Source: Sialis fuliginosa (taxonomy: Eukaryota; Arthropoda; Insecta; Megaloptera; Sialidae). Taken from it: a stretch of 64,000 bases of DNA. A program made the position numbers and the translations under genes. This document shows positions 34,401-43,500 of the stretch, one piece after another. Below the pieces are notes generated by a model, which was not told the origin of the DNA, ran no database searches, and was given only the letters and a program-made list of their open reading frames with translations. The stretch is taken from contig OY540812.1 in NCBI GenBank assembly GCA_961205875.1, positions 34,171,098-34,235,097 of the forward strand, written 5' to 3'. Every line of letters starts with the position of its first letter. The stretch's first letter is position 1.

Positions 34401-34504
34401 ACATTATCACTTGTGCTTTTTGTTGAACAATTTTTAATTAAATTAAAATATTTTTTAACGAAACAAGAACCGATACTAAATATTTTCTTTTGTAATGGAT
34501 ACAT
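28331..34504 (-). CDS. MCAT: Malonyl-CoA:ACP transacylase, mitochondrial
   Basis: Four exons (34504-33922, 31808-31591, 30868-30641, 28498-28331) join without phase conflict into 398 aa. The enzyme moves malonyl from CoA to mitochondrial acyl carrier protein in type II fatty-acid synthesis, which supplies the lipoate precursor. Visible features: a basic, Ser/Lys-rich N-terminus typical of a mitochondrial presequence (MYPLQKKIFSIGSCFVKKYF); the oxyanion loop FPGQGTQYVGM; the nucleophile elbow GFSLGEITAL with the catalytic Ser; the Arg motif QVRAEAMQ, which binds the malonyl carboxylate; and the catalytic His in PVSGAFHSDLM. The C-terminus has KWEQTLHVLYERK and FECGPGTTLRSILK. Length is close to human MCAT (390 aa). 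All expected active-site residues are present, so it looks functional. It is head-to-head with SMIM20. Confidence 0.95.
28499..30640. other. MCAT intron 3
   Basis: AT-rich intron with no gene. GTGGGGTAAAATGGA plus GATCAAATGCATGAAAATAA occurs twice in direct order (28979-29025, 29874-29920), bracketing about 0.9 kb that may be a mobile element. A GGACGGACGG tract and CTACGGAACCCTAAAA lie at 30325-30395, like the end of the element at 38189-39242. Confidence 0.5.
30641..30868 (-). CDS. MCAT: MCAT exon 3 (catalytic His)
   Basis: The acceptor is TTTTTACAG. It encodes 76 in-phase codons, ALKYLEKNAKQ to VNQLPKQ, including LPVSGAFHSDLM. The donor is CAG|GTATTG. Confidence 0.92.
31153..31546. mobile_element. 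Possible hAT MITE in MCAT intron 2
   Basis: CAGTGGATCTTAACCTTTTTG at the left resembles common hAT ends. The right side, read in complement, is CAGGGTTTTTAAG. No convincing 8-bp duplication, so old or misjudged. Confidence 0.42.
31591..31808 (-). CDS. MCAT: MCAT exon 2 (malonyl-binding Arg)
   Basis: The acceptor is GTGTAG. Two bases complete an Ala codon, followed by LRLVQVRAEAMQMAC and then EEPDCRISNYLYPHCKIVAG. The exon ends in phase 0 before GTTATT. Confidence 0.92.
32124..33039 (+). mobile_element. Probable solo LTR (retroelement fossil)
   Basis: An insertion of about 915 bp absent from the related copy at 387-720. It starts TGTAGG and ends CCTACACA, has a TATAAAAG motif near 32825 and AATAAA near 32960, and has no coding region. 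It looks like a single LTR left by recombination; family unassigned. Age is moderate: no clear target duplication was found. Confidence 0.5.
32181..32305. repeat. Telomere-like (TTAGG)13 array bracketed by a 31-bp direct duplication
   Basis: 32210-32274 is thirteen perfect TTAGG units, the insect telomeric motif. The 31-bp sequence at 32181-32211 (starting TCAGAAAACAAAACAATCGC) is repeated exactly at 32275-32305. Confidence 0.95.
33208..33567. mobile_element. Probable hAT-like MITE in MCAT intron 1
   Basis: ATTTAAGA precedes 33208 (33200-33207) and follows 33567 (33568-33575). The interior has GCGGGAC and CCGGGACTGTCCCGC motifs like the subterminal region of the complete hAT at 49485-51972. 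The terminal inverted repeat is weak. Confidence 0.55.
33922..34504 (-). CDS. MCAT: MCAT exon 1 (presequence, oxyanion loop, catalytic Ser)
   Basis: Starts at the ATG at 34504-34502. It ends in ISFER plus one base at donor G|GTAATAC (GT at 33921-33920). It carries GQGTQ and GFSLGE. Confidence 0.93.
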
Positions 34505-34811
34505 GTTAGTGCCTCATTACTGAATAAATTATATATTAACCACAAATTAATAAATAATAACTATTTATAATACGTTTTAAATTTGTTCATAACCTCATAA
34601 AAACGCGTTTTATTTGACAGATATGTATATCTTATCTATGGATAATATCCATTGGATATGGATGATGGATTATCTCTATTCTGTGGTGAGATGCTCTACG
34701 TCTATGAACGTTTATGACTTTTGTGAGGTTAACTGTATTTTCTGTTTAGAAATGAACGAACATTTTAATAGAATACAATTACACAATATTTATATATATT
34801 AATAAAGTAAG
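34505..34811. promoter_or_regulatory. Divergent MCAT/SMIM20 promoter
   Basis: 307 bp separate the MCAT ATG (minus) from the SMIM20 ATG (plus), so both 5' UTRs and promoters must lie here or overlap. I see no obvious TATA box at a fixed distance. The sequence includes several short ATGGATA-type repeats near 34640-34675. Confidence 0.6.
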
Positions 34812-34929
34812 ATGGCAATAATATTATCAGGTTGGAAATATGTTGCTTTTATATCTGTAATTGTGGGTGGAATAGGCGTTACATTATATCCAATAGTTAT
34901 AGATCCGATGTTAAATACTGAAAAATATA
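34812..34929 (+). CDS. SMIM20: SMIM20 exon 1 (start and membrane segment)
   Basis: The ATG follows AGTAAG. It encodes 39 codons plus one base, ending AATACTGAAAAATATA before GTAAGT. Confidence 0.92.
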
Positions 34930-35150
34930 GTAAGTAAATGTCTATTTATCATTTAAAAGTAATTTTATGTTATTTTGTTGATTTATTTAAAGAAAAAATT
35001 CAAGAACAAACTAGAAGAGGTATTAAACAAGAAGAAATTCAGCCTGGAAGTAAGCTAACATTAATTTTATTTTAAAAAATAGACTTACAATTAATATATT
35101 TTTTAGATATGAAGGTTTGGAGTGACCCATTTGATAGAAAGAAACAATAG
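34812..35150 (+). CDS. SMIM20: SMIM20/MITRAC7, cytochrome c oxidase assembly protein
   Basis: Three short exons (34812-34929, 34993-35049, 35107-35150) join into 72 aa. Donors are GTAAGT and GTAAGC; acceptors are TTTAAAG and TTTTTTAG. The protein has a short N-terminus, one membrane segment (about residues 8-28, VAFISVIVGGIGVTLYPIVI) and the diagnostic tail: TRRGIKQEEIQPG, then NMKVWSDPFDRKKQ. Family knowledge: SMIM20/MITRAC7 is an inner-mitochondrial-membrane subunit of the MITRAC complex and stabilises newly made COX1. Length matches vertebrate SMIM20 (about 67 aa). Each exon is far below the usual ORF threshold. A hAT MITE lies immediately after the stop codon. Confidence 0.93.
34993..35049 (+). 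CDS. SMIM20: SMIM20 exon 2
   Basis: 57 bp between acceptor AAAG and donor GTAAGC. It encodes KIQEQTRRGIKQEEIQPG, split by phase-1 introns on both sides. Confidence 0.9.
35107..35150 (+). CDS. SMIM20: SMIM20 exon 3 (conserved C-terminus)
   Basis: After TTTTTTAG two bases complete Asn, followed by MKVWSDPFDRKKQ and TAG. The last G of the stop is also the first base of an 8-bp transposon target duplication. Confidence 0.92.
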
Positions 35151-35157
35151 TATGTTA

Positions 35158-35335
35158 CAGCAGTGGTGCACGAGCTGTATTCATGTGAGGCCATGCGAGT
35201 TGCTATCGTAGATCGAACAAATTGTTGTGTCTTCCGAGAGTGCAATTCTCTGCCATACTGACTACGTCGAATGTATCTGATCTAAACATAAACTATCATT
35301 GGACTCGCATAAATATAGCTTGCGCACCACCACTG
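35158..35335. mobile_element. hAT MITE in SMIM20 3' UTR
   Basis: 178 bp with imperfect 19-bp terminal inverted repeats (CAGCAGTGGTGCACGAGCT and CAGTGGTGGTGCGCAAGCT). It is flanked by perfect 8-bp duplications GTATGTTA at 35150-35157 and 35336-35343. The first duplication begins on the G of the SMIM20 stop codon. A sister copy is at 59238-59388. Confidence 0.88.
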
Positions 35336-35356
35336 GTATGTTAATTAAATAGTATC

Positions 35357-35362
35357 AATAAA
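35357..35362 (+). promoter_or_regulatory. Probable SMIM20 polyadenylation signal
   Basis: AATAAA lies 207 bp after the stop, just past the MITE. It is the first canonical hexamer downstream, so the mature 3' UTR probably contains the whole MITE. Confidence 0.55.
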
Positions 35363-37200
35363 AACTTATCTAATTTATTAGTGAAATTTTGTTTGCATAT
35401 TTGTAAATAAATATTTAATTAAATATAATTTTATACAACTATGTAAAATTTTATTTACGAACATTTCAAAATAATTGATTGTTTTGTAGGCACCAGTCAC
35501 AGAAATACAAATTCACTATGAACATAGACTAGAAGTGTATATATACACATAAATAAGAAGAATAAAGTACTACGAGAAAATAGAAAAAATGCAAATGATC
35601 ATAATTTATCTCACTAGTGCATTGGACCCGGTGTTGACCGAGAAGGCAAATTTAATTTGTAATTGACCTATTAAACATTGTTTTCACATGTCACTAACAA
35701 ACTCCGACAATAGTTTTTTTTCTGACTTCATGAAAATAAAATTATGTAAAATAAAATTATGTAAAATAAAAACAATAGAAAATTAGTTGTCATAAAAATA
35801 TAACTTTGATTTGTAACACACTTATGGGACACCTTATATAAATGTTACTATTTTTAAAATATGCTGCTTGTCTAGCCTGACAACTTTTGTATTTAAAGTT
35901 TTCTTCCATTTGTTATAATAAATTAAATATTGAACTTGGGAAATCCTGTACTATATCGATTTTTTTATTGCAGTATTAAGTACAAAACAGCTTTTTGCGC
36001 GAGATCTGAGGAACTTAGGCGGTTGCGACCATTGAGACTTTTAATTGGGATGATTTAGAGAATATTTTCCAGTTGGTTTCAAAGAAATTGACTGAAAGCC
36101 ATTTCCCTATCAAAAACTGCGGGGTCCTTTACACAATATATCCTCAAATTTACACAAAATACCCACAAATTATACACTTAAACCTTCGTTGTGAACATTA
36201 TCTTTTAGTGAAAACTGGAATAAAATCCGTTCTGTAGTTCTTGATAAAATTGTGCAGACAAAAAAAAAACTTCATATGAACATGTATCTGGAAATTCTTC
36301 GTGAGGGAGCTACAGCCTTCCGAAAATTTGCCCAAAATGAGTGTTTATTTAATAACTGGAAAACTCATTATGATAGTTATGAAATTTGATAACTGGTATA
36401 TTATTAATAAGTGTTATCGATTTCCAGTATCAACCAATAATAATTTAGACCAGGGATGTATGGGGCTATTGATTTTTATCAAGTATTATTTTGATCTCTA
36501 ATGGATTCTTGTAGAAGATTATATGACACAAAATTCAAAAAAAATATACTTACAAGAAGACGCTTACAGAGGTGCATCAAGTTACGGATAGAGACTCTGC
36601 GTGGTTATAGTTAAGACAGGTACTAATTACTCTCCGCTAGGCATTTCTGAGAAATCGCAGGTAGAAATTTACCACTCTATATAACTTATAAACTGCTGCA
36701 TTTAAACAACGTTCATATGGGCGAGCGGTCAATGCTCAGGATTTTCACCCAGGCGTTTCGTCATGAGTTCAAAACTCAAACAGCTTCTTTTTTTTAATAT
36801 ATATTTAATTTTTTGTTACCATGAACACGCGACTGAAAAATTTACCATTGCTGTTAGTTTTTCTTTGAACAAAGTTTGGACAGCAAGGGTCAACCTTGAC
36901 AGCATTTAGTTGTTTTTTTTAATGCCTATAACTTTTTCATTTTTCACTAAATCAATTTGCAATGTTCAGCAAGTGTTCCTTTTTCCCAGACCTTTCCAAC
37001 AATGTGCGTGGATTGACCAAATTCTTTCTTAAACGGAAGTTATGGGCAAAAGTCAAGAGTGGCCAAGCCTGACGACATTCCCCTACTAAATAAAACAAAT
37101 TAAATACACATTAAAAAATATATTCTACATAATAAAATTGTTTTGATAAAAAAATATAATTATTTAACAATAAATACATATCATAATAATATATTAAATA
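35363..37200. other. Region between convergent SMIM20 and MCPH1
   Basis: No gene. Holds an inverted CCCAAGACTGTG-family copy without its exact end (35800-35955), a diverged arm of the 14485 foldback (36268-36545) and a SINE-like repeat (36555-36900). Confidence 0.55.
36555..36900 (+). repeat. tRNA-related SINE-like repeat, copy 1
   Basis: GCGAGCGGTCAATGCTCAGG followed about 25 bp on by GAGTTCAAAACTC resembles degenerate A and B boxes of a polymerase III promoter. The same unit occurs at 58890-59200 (GCCATGCGGTCACCGCTCAG, ATGTTCAAAACCTG). Shared flank: GATAGAGAC, GTGGTTATAGTT. Confidence 0.45.
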
Positions 37201-37518
37201 TCAATGACTATCTTCTAACTGACTACTTGGTCCCATAAGTTGATACTTCTTCATCCATTTCTTTTGTTTATTTGCAATCGAATCCAAAATCCAGCTTTCA
37301 GATAGATGCATGATGTTTTCATACCGGACAGGACTGTTACCTATAATGATTGAGGCACATCTCGCTGTTTTTACCAGAGTTCCACCAGCTAATTTGATCA
37401 GTTCTTTGAGTTTTGATGCTTTAGGGTTAGTGTCATTACATACATACATTGGACCACAATCGCTAAAGATGTTCATGTGGTAAGGCGATCCAAAAGTCAT
37501 CCTTTCTATTCGGCATTT
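37201..37518 (-). CDS. MCPH1: MCPH1 exon 9 (BRCT3 and stop)
   Basis: Acceptor TTATACAG, then KCRIERMTFGSPYH to SSQLEDSH and TGA at 37203-37201. Final BRCT with GGTLVKTARCASIIIG and WILDSIANKQ. No obvious AATAAA within 100 bp downstream. Confidence 0.92.
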   Translation of the reverse strand, partial: KCRIERMTFGSPYHMNIFSDCGPMYVCNDTNPKASKLKELIKLAGGTLVKTARCASIIIGNSPVRYENIMHLSESWILDSIANKQKKWMKKYQLMGPSSQLEDSH

Positions 37519-40500
37519 CTGTATAATATAATATTTTATAAATCCAAATGATTAAAGCTATTATACAGGCTGATAATAAAATACTTCTGTTCTGTTGTTT
37601 CTATTTCAATAAGTGGTTTCAGAGGTTTTTGGCGTGCTGAAACCGAATCCGTTACCCAAATTGTTTCATCATGTCAGGTTTTTGAGATAACCTAACCTAA
37701 AAGTACCAAAATGAGAATTTTGGTAATGTTTAAGAATTTATTATCAAGTAGGTGATTTTGACGTGAATAACGTCTCGTGTTTCACGCCAGCCGGATACTG
37801 AGTGGGCATTGTAGAAACTTGATGTAACGTTTTCAGAGTGATCTAAAACCACTGAATAACTCAGAAACTAAAAGTCCGACTGGGATGATTTTAATATTCT
37901 AATCGGCATATTGGTATGTACCCATTAAACACTGAGCAACTACCGCAGAAATGGGGTACGGGTGGGGGGAGACTAAATGTACAGTGATCATTTTGTGTGC
38001 TAGTGTAAATTTACAATCAGTATAGTTCGATACTCAGAGCAGCTATCACGCTGGTTTCGATTTCAAGTTATAGATCTTGATTAGATATACAAGGTACAAG
38101 TACAAATCAAAACATGTAACCAGTTTTAATGAATGGAAAAGTTCATATAACAATAATTCAGGCAAGACATACACGAGTGTATGCCATAAGGGTTCCGAAG
38201 TACGTACTATGTGAAATGTTTGGAACCACTTACAGGTGAATTTTTAAGTTAGAAAAAAATATATAAAAGTGTCAAGTTCTACTAATTGAGATCTATATTT
38301 TGACACCCCACTTGCCTAGATATCAAAATAAAAAATTCTATGACGCCCCTCTTATAGGGAGCTATAATTCCAAAATTTAAAATTATATTGTTGATTTTAG
38401 TATTTGTCGTTGGTAGTCCCCCCAAAGCCTCGTTACCAATTTTTTTTCAGATTTTTAGAGCCAGTAGTTACAGAGTTAGAGGGGTGGGGGGCAGAATAAA
38501 ACATTGCTTTTAGCCCCCTACAGGCGTCATTTTTGAGTTAGAAAAAAAAAAAATATGGTCATATTCTACTAATTCAGATGTATATTTTGACATACCACAT
38601 GCCAAGACAAGAAAATAAAATTTTTAAATTCTATTACACCCCTCCCTATTATTCCAAAATTTAAAATTAAATTGTTAACTTTAGTATTTGTCGTTGGTAG
38701 TCCCACCAATACCTCGTTACCAAATTGTTTTCAGATTTTTTGAGCCAGTAGTTAAAGTGTTAGAGGGGGGGGGGGGGACAAAATAAAATACTGCTTTTAG
38801 CCCCCTACCGGCGCCATTTTTGAGTTAGAAAAAAAAATAAAAAATATGGTCAAATTCTACTAATTTAGATGTACATTTTGACATGCCTTGGTATACAATT
38901 TTTTTGTTTTTTTTGGATTTGCTTTAAAGCTCTCTACAGGCACCATTTTTGATTTAGAAAAAAAATAGAAAAAGGTCAAATTCCGCTTGTTTGGTTATAC
39001 ATTTTAACGTGCCACATGCCTTGGTATAAAAAAAAATATATTTTTTAACTAGCTATAGCTTCTTATTGCCCCTCCTGAAAAATTATTTATTCAATAAATT
39101 TGTACATATTTAACTAGAGGGTGTCGTTTTACATGTTCAATAAAAATTTCATGTTTCTAGCTTATATAGTTTACGAGCTATTTGGCTTTGAGTGAAAAGG
39201 ACAGACGACAAAGTGAGATTAATAGGGTTTCTTCGGAACCCTAAAAAAAAGTACATTTCACCTGTAAATATTAATTAATTAAATTAAAACAAAAGTAACA
39301 GTATATTAGAATATATTCTCTACGCAATGACAATTTTAATTTTTTAATTTAAGTTTTTTTAAATATGAATAAAAAAATTTGTGAATATTCATTTTTTTAT
39401 GTTCGTACAAATCATAAGAAATAACAAAAACATAGAGCAATTTGCAAAAATAAAACGCGTTATTCCATAAACTAATAAACACTTTAGAAAAAATTACCTA
39501 CTTGATAATAAATTCTTAAACACTTTTAGGTTAGGTTAACTAAAAAACCTGACGTGATGAAACAATTTAGGCAACGGATTCGGTTTCAGCATACCAAAAA
39601 CCAAAATCATCTATTCAAGTAGAGATAACAAAATGATGTTATCAAAGGGTATTCCGACTTTCATTATTTATTACAAATATTTACTGATTTTGAAAAAGAC
39701 ATTAGAACATAACATAAAAAAACATGTACACGCGTTAGAGTTATACTTCTTTGGCATGATTGAAAAACAACTACGAATAACCTCAAATAATACAATATTG
39801 AGCTGTTTGCTTCAAATATAATTAAAAATTTGATTTAATTATAAAATTTAATGTAGAACTATCTATTAGATTATTGGTTTTAAGCAAACATAATGATAGA
39901 GTACTTATCGAGACTTTTATTGATTTAATATAAAATAATATACAATAAAAATCATATACATATTTAAATATATGATTAAAATATATACTTATAACTTCAA
40001 ATATTATTTTGAATTTACCGGTATAAAACATAGACAAAGAGTCTTATTCAAAAATGATCAAAAGAAAGAGAACATGCGTTGGATATTTTAGTTAAACATG
40101 AGTGCAAAAATTAAAATTACAGGAAACTGTAATGTGTTAAATTTTTAAATGGATGTCGTGACATTATTTTTCCTGTACTATGTTTACTACGTTCCGTTGC
40201 ATTACTAAAAATTTTACCCTCAACGAGCCTAAAGAAGTATAACTAGAAAAACAATATTCCTACCTTGACAGCTTTAGAAAAATCAATTAACTCAAATTCA
40301 GTTTCATCTAACCACTTGCCAACTTCTAAAGATCTCAAAACCCATTCGAATTTAACAATCCAACATCCTCTGGTCAGAGCGAGCAATAAGTTAACTGTCC
40401 TTTTTGATTCGCCGCACACTAAATGCGTCGTTTTGCTTGTAACATTGTTTTCTACAATAAAATCACCTAGTTTTTCAACGACTTGATACAATAACAAGGA

Positions 40501-43500
40501 TTCATCTGTATGAAGTCTCGTACCAACTATACTTGGAGCCTCTTTGTTTTTGGCAGTCATTTTTATGTTTTTTTTAGTTCTTTGTGGTGCAAAATGTATC
40601 AAACTATTTCTGTTACTGTTATTTTCATTATTTGAAGATATTTTTTTAATATATTTATCTGAAATCATTTATATTGTAAGTGTTAAATATATTTTTCTTA
40701 TTAATTTTGAAAAGTTAAGTACTAACTTCTATTTGTTTTTTTTGTACTTTTGTCAGATTTTGTTTTGTTTTCTTCTTCTTTTTTTCTATACGGAAATGGT
40801 ACAGGTCCTATTTTTTCCGATATCGATGTATCGATTTCCGAAACGTTGTCTAAATTGTTAAAAAGTTTGCGTTTTCTCACAGACTTTTGTGTACCAAAAA
40901 CTTCACTCATTTGAGTATTATTTTTCAAAGTACTTTCATTAGTAGTCCTCCTTCGCATTTTTTTACTATCATCATCATTATTCGGTAAATTAATAGCTGA
41001 TAAACAACTACTTGAAATATGTTGGTCACTTTTCCTCAATGTTTTAGTCAAATAATTAACGATAGTATTTTTTGAATTATTATCTTCCTTTAAAATCGGT
41101 TCATTTTTGTTTGCCATACCATTTGTTTGTTTTGAACTGAGTCTAATAGATCTACGAGTATTTTCTTTTATTTTATTACCAGGGCTTCTCTTTTTTCTAT
41201 CATTTACTGAACTATTAAATGATGAAATAGAATCTTCAATACTTTTAGAACTTGATTTGTTTTTTATAACATTATTACTATTCGATAATAAATTTTCGTT
41301 ACCATCAATTTTCTTAAATAAAGCCCTTCTTAAAGAATCATTTACATCATTTTTCAAAGCTTGTACAACAGGTCTAAGATCTGTAAATTTAATTTCTTTG
41401 TTAATATTTAATCAAACTACAGGGTGACAAATTAAGAGTGATCTATTTTTAATTAATAATATTGAAAAAAGTAATCACTTAGTGGGCCTAATTTTAACTA
41501 TCAAATCTTTTATTAACATTAATATTTTTGTGAAAATGGAGTGATGACCGGTTGATCGAAAAATTGTCTGTGTAGAGCATTTTATTTAGAACTAATACAA
41601 TTATTCAAACTTGGAGGTTTGTAACATTTCCACATAACGTTCACTATTATGGACCTAATATTCCAACCGAGTATATTCCGCACCGTTTTAGGAATGCAGC
41701 TCATTTTCGAATACAATTTTGAGGGTTTTCGGCAGACCAGTAACGCAAATTCTGTTTATTCCTCTTATCATGGAATTGGAAATTTATCGCTCATAATTAT
41801 GCTGTTAACACAATTATATCCTTTATCCAAAATCCAACGACTAAATTCCAGTGTGTTTCAGTCATTTGGAAAAAGTTTTTGAGCGTTTTGCCATTTGTAT
41901 GGATGAAAGTGTAAATCTTTCGTTAAAATTGTTCTAACTGACTCACTTGAAATTTCTACTTGTTGAGCGACATACGGATTGATTAGAATTTGCTTTAATC
42001 CTGTTGCTTTTCCTCTCTGCAGGTTTAATATCTTCAAGTGAACCTGTGCGGTGATATTTTTCGACCCATTTTCCAATGTTCTTGTGACTCCAAGTCACAA
42101 GAACATTAAATTTTTGTTGAATAACAGAAGATTTGACAGTTAATATTAGGTCCACTAAGTAATTACTTTTTTTTTATATTATTAATTAAAATAAAATCAC
42201 TCTTAATTTGTTACCCTTTATACAAGATGTCCAAGATAAGCATTGAAATGCATGGGGATTTCTTAAACGGTAAGAGATACAGATTCAGTTAAATGAGATG
42301 AATGTAAGAAAGGGGTGAATATTATTACATCAAAATATATTAATAATTTTATATTGTTTATGCAGTATACCCAAAAATCTGAAAATTCAGAAATTCTTTA
42401 AATTACTATAACTTTTTTATCAAAGTAGATAGGTACTTTCTGTTTGCGGTAAAGCACTTTTTTGTGTAGAATTGATTTAGAATTTTTATATCACTTTTAA
42501 TTTCCAAGTTACATATTTGAATGTGTTTTTTTACTCTACTTTACAACGATATGTCACTTGTCATATTTATTTTCAAAAATAAGTCGAATTACTAAATACT
42601 AGTGATATTTATAAAGTATTTTATTACAAACATTTAATTAGACCATGAAAAACAAAAATCACAATAACAACGATCAAAATAACAAATTAATATTTGCAAA
42701 CAATAAACTATTACAAAAAAAATGTTCTTACTTTTTTTCGATAATAAATAAGGCAAATGACATATCGTTGTAAAGTAGAGTAAAAAAACACGTTCAAATA
42801 TGCTATAGCCAACTTAGTGGCCCATAAGAAAAACTAAATAATAATAAATATTAAATGCTCTACAAAAAAGATTCTATAAAATTTTCACATAACGTGTCAT
42901 ACTTGAGATATCTTAAAAAAATAACTATTTCGGGATGTCACCCCTCCCCTTTTTTTTGATGATACAAAAAAGTGTTGATCTGAAACGGAAAGACCAAGTG
43001 AAAATTTTGAAATCGGAGAACAACTTTTTTTCTCTTTGAAAATTATATTTATTTGTTGATGGTCTGCATCACATATGAAAATTTAAATAAAATCTGAGTC
43101 TCAGTATGCAACACGGCAACACTATGGGTATGGGTGACATGAAAAAGATTATATACAGTCGGGACTCATTTATTTTAAACCTTCTCAATCGTTTGACACG
43201 AGAAATTCGCGTTTATTTTAAGTCGAGAGGGGCTCCCACCAAGTTATGTGTAGATCCTTGACCAATCAGCGTTGGCGCGGGATTTCAAGTCAAACGTATT
43301 CAAATGTTATAAATGTATCTACTATATATAACGAAGTGTCCTCACTCACTGATAATCATTTTTTTGACCATTTCCACTCATCGGAGAACCTTGAAATTTG
43401 GTATATATATTCCTTGGGGGTAAAAAATAACAACTAGTGGGCCTTTTTTGAAAAAGTTTATAAATGGGGTGACAAGGGGCCCCCAATTTTTGAAAAAAAA

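Noticed and set aside
40544-41427. Plus-strand frames of about 105 codons rich in Phe/Leu
   Set aside because: Antisense shadows of MCPH1 exons 7 and 8.
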